Below, in pieces: positions 32,215 to 44,334 of a DNA stretch of 64,000 bases. Location of the stretch: assembly GCA_002900995.3 (NCBI GenBank), contig CM035314.1, positions 1,085,252 to 1,149,251 on the forward strand. The letters are read 5' to 3'. The notes below the pieces were generated by a model. It ran no database searches and was not told where the DNA came from. It worked only from the letters and a program-made list of their open reading frames with translations. This DNA is from Ganoderma boninense (Eukaryota > Basidiomycota > Agaricomycetes > Polyporales > Polyporaceae). How positions within the stretch are numbered: position 1 is the first letter of the stretch; every line of letters begins with the position of its first letter. Position numbers and translations under genes: made by a program.

Positions 32215-34760
32215 TCACATCCGTCTCTGGAAAGTCCTCCTGCACCCCAAGCCTCTTAACAGAGTCCTCGTCTCCACCGCCACCTCCATCGCCACTTTCT
32301 CCTTCACGACTACCACCTTCTCGACGTCCTCCAGCGTCTTCGCCTTCGCCAGCACCCCCGCGTCGGCTTCCTCAGCACCTTCCGCCGTCCCCTCCTTATC
32401 GACCCGGTAGAACACCAGCATTGAGACGAACTCGACGCTGACAATGCCCAGCAGGAACCAGTACGCGGCAGCGCAGCCCGCGTACGACGTCGGGCCCCCA
32501 TGCGTGCTCTCGACGCTCGACTTGATCGACCCGACCGCGGATATGCCGACCGCGGAGCCGAGCTGCAGCGCGCCGTTGAAGATCGCCCCTACCGTGCCCG
32601 CCATCGAGGACGGGCTCGTGCGGAAGATCGCGATGCTAGGAAGGGGGACGCATCAGCTCGTAATACGGGGGCACTAGCAGGAAGATGGGAGAAGGATCGG
32701 GTGAGACGGGAGTGGGGAGACCTACTTGGTGTGGGTGTACGCGAGCATCGCGCCGGCGGACCCGAGGACGAACGCCGGGAAGATGAAGGGCCAGTAGCGT
32801 TCCGGGCGGTCTGCGAACGCGAAGAGGATGGTCGCGATGATGCACATGCCCTCGCCGGAGAGGATGATCCACTTGGAGTTGATCACGCGCGAGAGCGAGC
32901 CCGTGAAGCTCATCGCGAACGCGAGCACCCCGATCGGCAGCCTGCGCGAAACAATGATTCGTGTCAGTCGAACCTGGTAAAATAGAATGATTGGATAGTC
33001 GAGATGGGTGGGGGGCGACGCACATGTGGATGGCGGTGGAGATCGCGCTCCAGTGCCAGATCTCCTGCCAGACGGTCGTGTAGAGCGTGAAGACGGTCGT
33101 CCACCAGAAGAACGGCAGGAGCGCGGTGAAGAAGAGCACGAGGAAGTTCGGCAGGAACCACGTCCGCGGCGGGATCGCGGCGCGGTCGACGGGGATGGTC
33201 GTCTCGAAGTAGAAGAAGCCCGCGACGAGGAAGACGGCGACGATGAGCGGCGCGAGCACGGCGGCCGAGCCCCACCCGGAGGTCGTCCCGGAGGTCACCG
33301 CGAAGATGAAGAGGACCAGCGCGACTGCCGGACGAGAACGCAGCAGCAGTTGGGAGCGTCATAATAGCAAGGTTAACATTCGTGCCTTGGGCTTGAGCAG
33401 GGAAGGAACTTACCGGTGAGGATGGAGACGCCGATTATGTCGAGGCTCCTCCACTTCGCACCGCCGTTGCGGACCGCGATGTTGTCTATGCGGGGCTCTT
33501 GCTTCGGGATGACGAAGATGCAGAGCGTCGCGATGGGCATGCACACCAGCGCGACGAACCAGAACACCCACGACCACGATGCGAACTGCACGAATATCGC
33601 GCCAATGATCAGACCGAGCACTGTCGAGAGACCATGTCAGCGTCAGCGTCTGGACGGTGATACAGTCGGAAGGAGTTCTCACCGTTCCCGACCGCGCCGC
33701 ACCCGCCGAAGACTCCAATGGCGCGCGCCTGCTCCGTCGGCTCGGTGAAGACATTCACGAGGAGCGTCAGGGCGGAGGGGATGGTCATCGACGCGGCGAT
33801 GCCGCACAGGGCCCGCAGGACAATCAGCGGGATCTTGCTCGTCACGAAGCCGGCACCGATAGATAGCACGCCGAGGCCGGAGACGCCGCCGATAAACGCG
33901 AACTCTGTAAACGAACAGGTACGCATCAGCGATCGCCCGGGCCGGAGCAATGCTCACGAAGCATGAAGGAAGGCCGAAAAATTTTGGGCACCCCAAGAAG
34001 CGGAAACGCGCGACGCTTCCTGCGCAGGGACGCGCGAGACGATCTCGCTGTTATTGCGGCGTGGCGTTGAGTAAGGAAAAACGAGCAACCTTCGAAGCGC
34101 CGCGTTACTACTGCGAAGTCTTCCTTCGTTGGGAGGGCGCACTGCCGTAGTGGTCGGCACGCATGAATGAGAAAATGAAAATAAAATGGTGCGTCGTTTG
34201 CCACAGCCTAGCCGCACTCTTGGACGCTGGGAACACGGTCCAGACCTCTGGCCTCGTGTATGCGTTTAGGAACCCAACGTCTGACAAGGCAGGTAGCCAT
34301 CTCTTTGGTCTTCTATACGCGCAGTTTAAGGCGTAATAACATTTGAATGGAGAACTCACTGGGATTGTACACGTCACTAATCCGGCCGCTCTACAAAAAT
34401 ACAAAGCCTCGAGGTTAGCAAAACGTACTCATCACGTCAACCCAGGCCGTCAGGTGCAGCCCACCTGACGGAGGTAAAGGTACTCACGATGAGCAAAAAC
34501 GACGCGAACGTCAGCTGGAACGCACTGATGATCCAGGTCGACTCGGACTCGTTCATGTCCAGGGACGTCACGAGGGATGGGATCGCGGAGAACAGCGCGG
34601 AGTTGTTGAAGGCGTCGAGGAACTGCGCGAGACAGAAGATGATGAGGAGCACATAGCGGCGTGCAGCCGAGTACTTTTGTGGGACTCGGCCGTCGACAAG
34701 GGTCTGTGCCGGGGAGAGCACGGTCGACGGCGAGGGCTTTGCGCTGGGTGCGGCGAGCAT
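32215..34760 (-). CDS. MFS drug:H+ antiporter (DHA-type) with a long intron
   Basis: Major facilitator of about 556 aa. Exons are 32215-32635, 32726-32941, 33024-33324, 33414-33620, 33683-33904, a 31-nt exon 34360-34390, and 34488-34760; phases all agree. Helix-rich segments include YVLLIIFCLAQFLDAFNNSA, WIISAFQLTFASFLLI and then the micro-exon encoding the loop SGRISDVYNP, the usual GxLaDrxG position between helices 2 and 3. Further on come RALCGIAASMTIPSALTLLV, FTEPTEQARAIGVFGGCGAVG (motif C region) and WSWVFWFVALVCMPIA. Helix number and motifs suggest a 14-helix exporter, with plasma membrane location likely. The substrate is unknown. A longer N-terminus from an ATG at 34958 is possible. 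The 455-nt intron 33905-34359 is far longer than the others here. Confidence 0.88.
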
Positions 34761-37700
34761 GTCTTCGTGGTGCGGTGAGTCTAGTTCCTGAGAGCGGGTA
34801 GAGAAGGAAGAAGGACGGGCTGCTAAGAGAGACAGAGTAGGCTTAGGGATGGAGGAGGAAGACGGCGCGAAGAGTGCTCGGGCGCAAAGCCAGGGCCCAG
34901 CGAGCGCAGAGGGCCGAATGGGCCTTTTCGTGGGGTCGGTCGTACGGGTCGTGAACAAAGGTGGGGATCTGCCCCAGCCATCTTATACCTGCCGGCCTCA
35001 ACTTCCCTAACGCACGATGTATCCAGAGTCCGCCACGGAGCGCCAATGGGTGCTGAACTTCGAGAATGATGCTTGACTCGACTCGCTTCGCGCTATCATC
35101 GCGATTTTCGGTGATCCGGCCTCCTCGTCACCGATAAACGTTTTTGATGGGTTCGCGCCCGGCGTGAGGCGTGATGGGATTGGCCTGTTGGCTGCTAAGG
35201 TGCTGACTAGCTGCTGACTGAGCAGGACGAAACACTGACGGATAAGTACGCACTTGCCTTTTCCATGACACACATGTTGGCCTCGAAGTGGCGGTATATC
35301 TTCGGGAACGCCAACCCTGGTAAGAATTCATCTCAACCAACAACCTGAGCGACGACCTGTTTCTTAGCTGCGGCCGCTAGAGCCCTCTTTGACACTTCAC
35401 TGTGCGCAATGCCGCTTGATCAGGGGTAGAGCGAGTCTCTGGGATAGTATGTCGGTTCGTCTGCTCGGGTTACAAGTCTGGTACCCTAGCTGCTGTACTC
35501 AGCGAGGTCAGCGTGGCAGTGTGTAGTTTGAACCGCGCTCACCTTGCTTCCTATGGCTGACTACGCATGTCAAACTACCTCTCAATCCCCGATCGGGGTG
35601 CAGTGTGCTCTAGACGAGCGCAGAGTCACCGCAGATCAGGCGAGAAAAGCAAGCTCCAGGGTGAGTAATGGATCCTGTGCTGACAAGCAGTTGTCGTAGG
35701 CGCGATGTAGCCCATGGACGGCGTGAGGGCCTTCAAAGTTACCAGGATACATCATACATGTTCAGCGGCCAGCGGGAGCCAATGGGAGAACACGAAACTG
35801 ACTTAGACGCCCGTAGATCGTACCGAACGAGACCAAACAGCAACCAAACAGTCATCGACTTACGTCATCACCCTCTTTCAAGCGCCAGACTGAGCTTTCC
35901 GAGTCCGTCGCTCGAACGCTTTCACTACAGCACCGCATCATCGTCGCATCTCTGGGGATGGTGGTCGCTCACTGCTATCCGTATGAAGGTGCTATCCGTA
36001 TGAAGGACTCTCCCCTGCAAATCGTAGATCCGATGATAGAAGACGGCCTTCGCGTGCTACTTACTGGTAAGTCTGCAGCACTCATCCACGAAGAACTACT
36101 AGTAGGAGTTCCACTTCGCTGCAAACCGCACCTGAACATACCTCAACCCGTCGTACTCGATAGAGCACGGATAACTTGTAAGCCACACAGAAAATATGAA
36201 TATGTTCAAGATTGTCTAATGGTGAAAATTGACCCCTTAGATCTATCTCGTCTTGAACTTACCCTCCAGGTACCCCTCACAAGAACATGGCAGAACCCCA
36301 ATCTTCGCAGAAACTCTTCGTGCGTCCCTGTCCAAGTACGTATTCATGACGATCTCATTCGTTCACCCTTCATATGTCAAAAACACTGCCATACTTAACG
36401 CTGCGGCGAGCATTACACACCATCTCGTCGCCCTACTTGGAAGTGAAACATATCGGACTTGGAAGCTCGACCCAACCTTCTGGGTTCGCGGAGGTGGAAT
36501 GACTCTGGACACAGTTCTTCCGGACCTTATCCCCGTGTCTCTGGCGGCCTCGCACGCAACCTGCTGCGATCGTCTTCGGCACTACTCGGCACAGTCGAAA
36601 TTCACCATACGCCACCGGCGTGGCGGCCAGGATCTGCATGCCTATTCCTTGTTCAAGGGGTCGCGAGTTCACCAATTAAGCGTACCTCGCTTCCGGACAG
36701 ACATCCCTGCAGAAGCTAGTCCACTGGGGCCGACCACCCTCCCCGTGCTTCCAACCTCTGATAGCACACAAACCTTGCGACGCATATAGCTGAAAGCTTG
36801 GATGAGGACACCGTTGCGATGCCTGCGGACACCTCGGCAGTGCTAGCACGGTAATGGCTACGGTAAGTGCTGGGGTCTGTGCTGGGGTCTTGACGGACGT
36901 GTAGCATTGGGTACCACCGCAACGACGAACCGCGACGACTGACCCTGTCATGAATCTGGTGAGTAATACTGCCGAGTAAACTCATTAATGGTGTGCTGTA
37001 CAAGCACGGAACTGTGTACATCTGTACGAGGGACGAACAGCGGCGTCAGTCCGGGACACCTTCGCGTGAGTGCACGCAAGGCGACGAGAACACAAGTCCT
37101 ACAGACACCATGGTCTTCCTGCGCGCTGGGTTCGGTGGCGAAGAGGATCATCGGTCATCCTCCCAAAGCGATTTAAGGCATCGGATGCGAAGGATACCGC
37201 CACAAAAGTCATCAGCCCGAAGTCCAAGTTTGCAGAATTCCGGGAACCGGCAACCCTCCATAATGTTGGACGAGCTTTAAAATGTGTTCAAAGGTGGTGA
37301 TATGTCGAACGTCGGATGCACGAAAGTGCTCTTCACGACGAATCCGAGGAGTCCAGGGACGTGGCCATAGGATCCGGAAGTACCTCACCTTCGCAATGTG
37401 CGCTTGCAGCCGATCGCGGAACCGACATTCTTGCCCCACGTCTCCGCGAAAGTGCGCGCGACACGGAGAAGAGTGGCGAGCGTGGCTACCCGGCACCACG
37501 GGCGAGATGGGGACCGGCGAAAGGCGTTTTCGTGTCTGGGAAGGCCATCGCTCAGGACGTTGGGTGTTCAACTTCCCAGTGAGGGATGTCTGCACGGCAA
37601 CGGAGATTAGGTCGAGGTATGATTGAAGTCTATGGGAACGAGAACCAGAGCGAGGAAGGGAAGAAGACGCACCGACCACCCGTCCCCCATGCAGGACACA

Positions 37701-38633
37701 AGCTGGTAGCCCACCCACCGCTCTGTGATTGGCGGGAAACTGGCAAGGTGAGCAAACGGCATGTTCCGGACATGGTTGACGGCCCACTCCCGCCAGGATT
37801 CAGATTCTATTAACGCAAGACAACTGGGCATGGCCACTGACAGCAAACACTAGAGCAAGGAGAATGAGAATTCAAGGTGAGCACGATCCCCCAATGGAAG
37901 TCCCACGATGATGGTTAACTGGACTCGTCCGGGGTATCGAGAACCCGCGAGGTTCGTAGGAGCTGATGCTGCCTTAGACTGGAGGCTCTTGACTGTGACT
38001 GGCGGTGTTTCCTCGACTGGCCTCGCAAAATCCAGACGGTCACAATCGGCGACATACCGTATATGCGCACTGACAGCTGCAGCTCGTTCTCGACGGCCTT
38101 CGAAGAATGAAGAAATGCGCATCAAGGGCCGAGCCCCATCTTGAACAAAACATAACATATAATGTAAGCTCGTTAACAACATTAAACCATCACGTACATT
38201 AGGGTATCGTGTACTTCACATCGCATCATAAAGCCCGTCGCTCCTCCGCGATCCACCCTCTCTCGTGTTTGTCGTGCTCTCATGTTCGCGCTCGCCCTAA
38301 ACGGAGCGCACGACTGCCGCGAGGTGGCCGGTGACCGGTGACCCATCACGGTCGCATGCCTGCCCAGCGCGTACAGCGCGTGCCGAGTCTGGAGCCACCG
38401 TTCCCCGCAACGTACGTGCATGCGCGCGACCCACCACGTACGGGCGCGAGGCAGGCAAGCTGCAAGCCCCATCTCGAAGGGCACTGACAGCTGACGAGGA
38501 GCCGCGTCTCGAGACCGTCACTCATCTCCCCTCTTGCTCCGCACGCTCCCTCACCTCACCACGCTCTCACCGTCTCTGCCTCTACTCAAGTCCGCTCCCC
38601 CCGCACCCCTTACAGCACCCCCACAGAACCGCG
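34761..38633. other. Long region without a supported gene
   Basis: About 3.9 kb. Open frames such as 36253-36789 (+, 178 codons) and 37212-37787 (-, 191 codons) have no recognisable domain, uneven composition and no splice-supported partners. It may hold the MFS promoter (near 34800-35050) and decayed sequence. I could not identify a repeat family here. Confidence 0.4.
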
Positions 38634-40762
38634 TCACACCATCGACTTCTCCGCCTTAGCCCTGCCCGCGGTGGCCATCATCTCCTCCTTCTGCTTCTCC
38701 GCCTTGAGCGCGTCCTCGACGCCCTCGAGCGCGTGGCCCATGATCTCCTCGAACCGCCGCCTGTACCGCGCGACCATCGCCTCATACTCGGGCTGCGCCC
38801 CGCCCTCCGTGCCGCCGGTCAGGTGCCCGTGGTCGAGCATGAACGCCTGCAGGTCCCGGATGAACGACTCCAGCTCGCGCGCGCGCTTCGCCGACACCTC
38901 GGGCTCGCCCGACCCGCGCGCTTTCGCAAGATACGACGCCGCGAGCGTCGACATCCCGCCCAAGATCGAGGTCGCGACGGACGTCTGGTGACATGTGTAG
39001 CGGGTGGTTGGCAAGGAAGAGGGTGGGAGTGCGCAGGTGAGTACGATCAATGCGGGATCGACAGGGCGGAAACCACTGACACTTTTTCCGGTCGTCGCGG
39101 CCGCGACGCCGGTGGTGAGCGCGCCCAAGACGACTTGCGCGCCAATAGCCACGTTCAGCGCCCACCCGTGCATCCTCGCTGAGCAGGCACGACGTCAGGC
39201 AAGTCAGCCTCGAACCCAACCCGGCGCAGAAGGGCGAGGCGGACACACGCACCAGTCCTCCGCGCGCTGATTAGCTCGCGCTCTGCAGCCTCCAGCGTCG
39301 GCTCCAGCCGTTCCGCGATACTCTTCTCCCCGTTCGTGTTCACCAGCGTCGCGGCCATGGACATGCTCCGTCGGTGAGCACCCGGGGTCCCGTTCCCGCT
39401 CCCATTCGTTGTGTATGCGCTCAGCCGACGGCTCTCGTGCCTGCTCCCTGGCCTGGGCCCATTCGCGCCCCCCGTGCCCCCTGGCATGCCCTGCATCCCC
39501 ATGCCGTTCCCATGACCCGCCTGATTGGAACCAGGCCTGTACGGCACGGCCCAGTCGAGCTCGGAGCGATGCATGGCCGTCGCGTCGGGTTGCGGGGACA
39601 TAACGAGGTCGCCACTGCCCGTGCCATGGTGTGCAGGCGGGGGCATCGGGAGGCTCTTCGTAACACCAGCAGCACTCGGCACTGGCGGGTTCGGGTTCGA
39701 GATTGGGGCCGTCATCGGCAGCGGATGCCTGTCTGCAGCGCGTGGAGGGAGGGGTGGTTCGGTGTAGCTCACCGTGCGAGACGAGGTGCGGCGGCCGGGG
39801 CTCGAGCTCTGGGCCCTTTGTCCATGTCGGGTCCCGACTGCGGGGGTGTTATACCCATGCCCGGCGCCACTGCTGTACCCTGCGCCGATGCCTGCAGCGT
39901 TCTCACCATCGCCCACGTTCGTGTGGACGGTGGGGCCCCGTGCGGGTGGCACGCCATGGCTCGGGTGCTCCTGCGGCGGCGTCGACGTGGTACGCAGGGA
40001 CTGTGCGTGCGTGACAGCGTTTGTCTGTCCGGACGGACCCGCCATCGGTGTAGAGGAATGTTCGGAACCTTGTGCCTGCGATTGCGCGGGTACATTACCA
40101 TGGCTCTGCACCACGTCGTCCTCGTACTCCTCCGTCGACTCCTGGATCGAACCTTGCGTGGGCTTTCTGGATGGACCGGTGACGGCGGCGCTTGCTGTTG
40201 TAGCGGGACCCGAATCATGGAAGGCCCTCTGAGCCTGAACCGAAGCTACGATCAACGCATCAGGCGAGCTTGACGGGAGGATCGGTGTGGCAGTGATGGG
40301 TCCTGGTGTGGACGCACTAGTGGGTACAGGCGTAGTGTAGGTGTATGTTTGCTGAACGAGCGCAGGACCGGAGGTGAGGCTTTGAACTGGGGGGGCGTCG
40401 ACGCCCGAAGTGGGTGTATGCGCCGATGAGGAGGAGATCGGGTGCGGACTTGATGTGAGTTGTTCGGGATGGTGTTCGCCTCCGCCGCCGCCACCGTCGT
40501 GGTATCCAGAGGTTGCATCGACATTGGAAGAGATGCGGTACTGATCTTGGGGACGAGTGGCGAAGGCACGGGTTGACTGGAAGGGGGGGTGACGCCGGTA
40601 GGGGCCGGCTGTGACTGCACGGCGGACTCCGCATTTTTGAGGTGAGGATCCACTCGAAGGAGCAGTGTGGGTACTTGCGTCAGGCTGTGGAAGAGCCGTA
40701 GCCTGGGGAGGAGCATAAGCCCAATGAAGGGAAGGGGAGTAGATGAACCGACCGTCATTGAC
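38634..40762 (-). CDS. Fungal SLATT-domain (2TM effector-like) protein, 5' end unresolved
   Basis: The C-terminal exons 38634-38984 and 39081-39178 encode the fungal SLATT domain. Two hydrophobic helices (ALNVAIGAQVVLGALTTGVAA and ATSILGGMSTLAASYLA) are followed by KARGSGEPEVSAKRARELESFIRD-type sequence and a charged coiled tail ending KAEKSMV. SLATT domains are two-helix membrane modules related to predicted pore-forming effectors of bacterial SMODS/SLOG systems; the fungal role is unknown. The large exon from 39253 upstream stays open to about 40762 and encodes a Ser/Pro/Gly-rich low-complexity region with a polyglycine run and RFIYSPSLHWAYAPPQ near its start. The first in-frame ATG is at 40255, but the protein-like sequence continues upstream, so a further 5' exon is likely. 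Confidence 0.75.
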
Positions 40763-43700
40763 CTGGTATCAACGTGGTCAGACTCACTGGCCGGTCGCAT
40801 AACAGCAGTCGCCTTGCCCGATGCAGAAGAGAGAGCTGGACGAGTGGTTCTTGGTCGCTGGACATTGCGACTGAGTACGCCTAGAGTACGCCGTTGTAGG
40901 CGGATAGCAATACAGGGCGAGAGATGGGCAGCCGAGAGGCGTCGAGGTCTTGGGTGGCAAGGCTGGCATTTTATGGAGGATTGTGAGAGATGGAGATAGC
41001 CCGACACGGATGCATTCTGTGCAGACGCCGACAGACAGAAGCTTGCGAGAAGGCCCCGACCATCGAGGGCGGAATACGTTGGCGTCGCGCGAAGCCTGAG
41101 AACGGCAATCCAGTCGCAACGTTGGGCACAGATCTCAGATCCCGTTCCTCTCTTTCGGTTCCAGCTCCTCTCGAGCGCCCATGCACTCAAGAACACCTGA
41201 ACTGCGTGCATTCGTCCACCGTCGCCGTCCCGTCTTCGCATCTTCACCGGGTAGCCGCGTGCATATGCCCCTGTCATGCATGCTCTTCCGGCTCCAACCC
41301 AATCGCCATGGACTTCTTCGCCTCTCCGAGGTACATTTTGTGACCCACAGACGTCCGAGGACTCGGACGTATGGTGTCAGTAGTTGAACCAGCGTGACAG
41401 ATTTCTGCTCCCGGTATGGCTCTAGAACCCAACAAACTCAATACATGTCACATCGAGAGGGCAGCCGCGGGAACATATCACACTCTACTCTTCTGCCGAT
41501 CAATATACCACCCGGAATCGGACACCCCTCGAACCAACGTCCACAATCTCTGCCAGTGCCCTTCGGTGACACTAACCCTACGTTTCCGCAAGTCCCTACT
41601 ACGTCTAAGTCTCCACCGCCCAGATCCTCCTTTGGTCTTTTTCATGTCAGGAATTCGGATGGGGTGCACCGCTCGGTGTTCGGTCTCCGATGGTTCGTGT
41701 GGACGGTGAACGCGATCATTCACTAATGAGGAGGCTTCCCTGCATGCACAACAGGCGCAGCCCGCCGTCTACTGTACCGTCTCCCGCGATATATTCTCTC
41801 TGGAACGCCTGTGGGGCCGCTCGCTGTCTACGCATCGGCCTTCTCAACTTCCCTATCGGCCAAGCTCATGTGCACTCCAACGAGCGATAATTGCCACAAA
41901 CACGCGCTCGCGGTGCCGGTGTCATCGGACGCAGGGAACAGTAGCGGTCATGCAGAGGCATATGACGCGCTGCTATACAGTAGCTCAAATCATAGCGGTC
42001 TCAGAGTGTGCTCGGACCCGTCCTTCGTGGCTGCGAGGTGGCTTCCATCGCATCTAGGCATGTACCATTCTCTTCATGGTAAAACTGACCGGACGTCTTC
42101 TGATGAGCCTGGTTTTGTCTCCAGGTACACTGTCGGGTGGTCATAACCTTATGCTCTTCGGGCACTTTCCTGACAACTCAGTGCCGTCATGCTCTTACTC
42201 ATTCCCGGCGGATAGACCGTAAGGGAAATGGAGAACTGTTACTTGTGGATGCATGCAGGGGCGAAGCCGTAGTAAGACGTGGCGGTCGCGAAAGGTAGGG
42301 TGAACTTCAGCTGCTGCGGACCCGGGGCTACCATCACACCGAGCTAACATGATCTTTGCTACTAGGCTTTGCCCTCGACCCACTCCAGTGACGTTCATGT
42401 CTAGCGGACGACATTTCGGCGACACGAGGTAGCAAAGTGAAACACCTCCCGCGCATCTGCGGCCGCACTTTGTCCCGCTATCTCCACCTCCAGCATCTGT
42501 CCGGGAGAGTTGAATTCTACCACAATTGACAGGATACGTACTTCTGTCCGTCGAAATGGAAGTTGCGGTGGCGTCACGGCGACGTCTCGGTGCTTGACAT
42601 TAATGTTTTCGTTTCACTTCCTCTGCATGATCTTCACTAATTCAACTTCAACTTTATCGTGCCTGTTGTTCTCTGCCAGTGAGGTTTGGTTAGTAGCCCG
42701 CCGGTAGCAGTGTCCTCACTCAGATGTTGCCATGTGTTGGATGAACTGAAGTGCAAGTGTACAGGTTTCACTGGGGCAAGATATGTGGTTGATTTATTGT
42801 AAGTTCTCGCTACAGGACAAAAAAGGCACTTGAAGGGCGAAGCTGCACCTCCCCTCGGGGATCCGGGCCGCCTCGGACACCGGACCGTATCGTTCAACCC
42901 CGACTTGGGGAGGGCCGCGTTTTGTAGGCAGCGAATCCTTCAACCTCTCACCAAGAGAACTCCCCGAATTCCCATTCAGGCATATGGTAACTTCTGGCAT
43001 GTATTCTTTCCTTCTAGTTGGGCTCCAGGATGGATTTACCTCCTCTTCCGCCGCCTCCAAGTCACCTCTACTTGGCCCGGCGGGGGCCAATATCCACTCT
43101 TGAGCCAATCTCTCACAGAATCATTACGCTGAGCTTTTAGTCATCAATTCCCCCGTAGGATAACCCATCGTCGGAGTCGGGAACTGACGCTCGGAGCCGC
43201 TACGATGAGGTTCAAGAAGCTACGTATGTTGTTTTGGCCTGCGGGGGCCCTTGCACCTTCTCGACGGCGGTTCAGCTCCGGGTTCTTGTCTACGCTGACA
43301 CGTTGTGCGTACTTGTCCTCTATCCAATTCGGCGAAGGGTTAGCTCAAATCAGAGCGGACGACAAGCGATGATCGTTCCCGAGCATGTGCCTGTGGATGT
43401 AACGAGCCAAATCTTCGCGCAGGGCGATATGATTGATCGGAGCGTCACAAAGCGCACAGGATGGCCGTGAACCGTCGGGCGCGCCTGGGTACACCGTGCA
43501 TATGCCGGGTGAGGGCAGGGTCCTGCAGTGGAATTCCCACTTTCGGTAATTATGTGTGGTTGCCGCATGCGATGCTCGTCTTCCATGATGATACGGCAAG
43601 TCGAGAGGCGCGGTGCGGTGCAGACGACGAGGAATGGGGCCATCGCAGGGTGTGTGCGATGACATGCTTGTACGACAGGGGACGGAACTTGAAGGGGCGT

Positions 43701-44334
43701 ATATCCTGCGCCCTTCCCCCCAGGCTCGGCAGACGACCGGATAATACCCGCCTCCTGCCTCCATCGTAGCCTCAGAGTGCAACAGCCCGCCCCCGAAATC
43801 CGCCAGCAGCCCAATCTCTGAACCTCCACGGAGATTTATTTGGACGTAAGCCATGTAGGTGTATGCATGTAGCACCCAGGATGAAGTCGCATTATCAAGC
43901 AAAACAGTACTACTACAATGTTTTCGAGACATAGAGGTGGACGAGCGACAGGATCCCAGAGCGATACAACCAGAGCACTGGTATAATATGTACAGTTACA
44001 ATATACGCGGTGGGGACCAGGGGAAGCGTTGTGATATGCTGCCGAACTTGTGCGCGGACCGGTCAACACGGCGTGGGGATGAGCGGAAAGCGAGTAAGGG
44101 AAGCGACTCAAGAAACGTGAAGTGAACGACGCAGCATCGCGAGCGTAGCGGTACGGTCGCGGATAATCCTCAGCGTAATGAGACGAAAGCGCACAACATT
44201 TGCAAGCCAAGCGTGCGCAAACTGACCATATAAATATGCATAACAATCATATACCCGTATATCTGAAGGTCTAAATGCCGCACAAATAGTCGTTGACGCA
44301 GGGCTCGGGCCCGGGGAGCAGGCACGGACGCCCT
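40763..44334. other. Long region without a supported gene
   Basis: About 3.6 kb. A short ATG-led piece at 41309 (MDFFASPR followed by a GT) and a 41394-42146 stretch with Ser/Pro-rich frames may be relics, but frames break and no family is recognised. The missing first exon of the SLATT gene may lie in 40763-41280. Confidence 0.4.

Noticed and set aside
36253..36789. 178-codon open frame
   Set aside because: No family recognised, no splice-supported extension, and it sits in a gene-poor stretch.
40252..41277. 341-codon minus-strand open frame upstream of the SLATT gene
   Set aside because: It overlaps a different frame that continues the SLATT protein up to 40762; its composition is unconvincing and it has no domain. 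Part of it may hide the true first exon.
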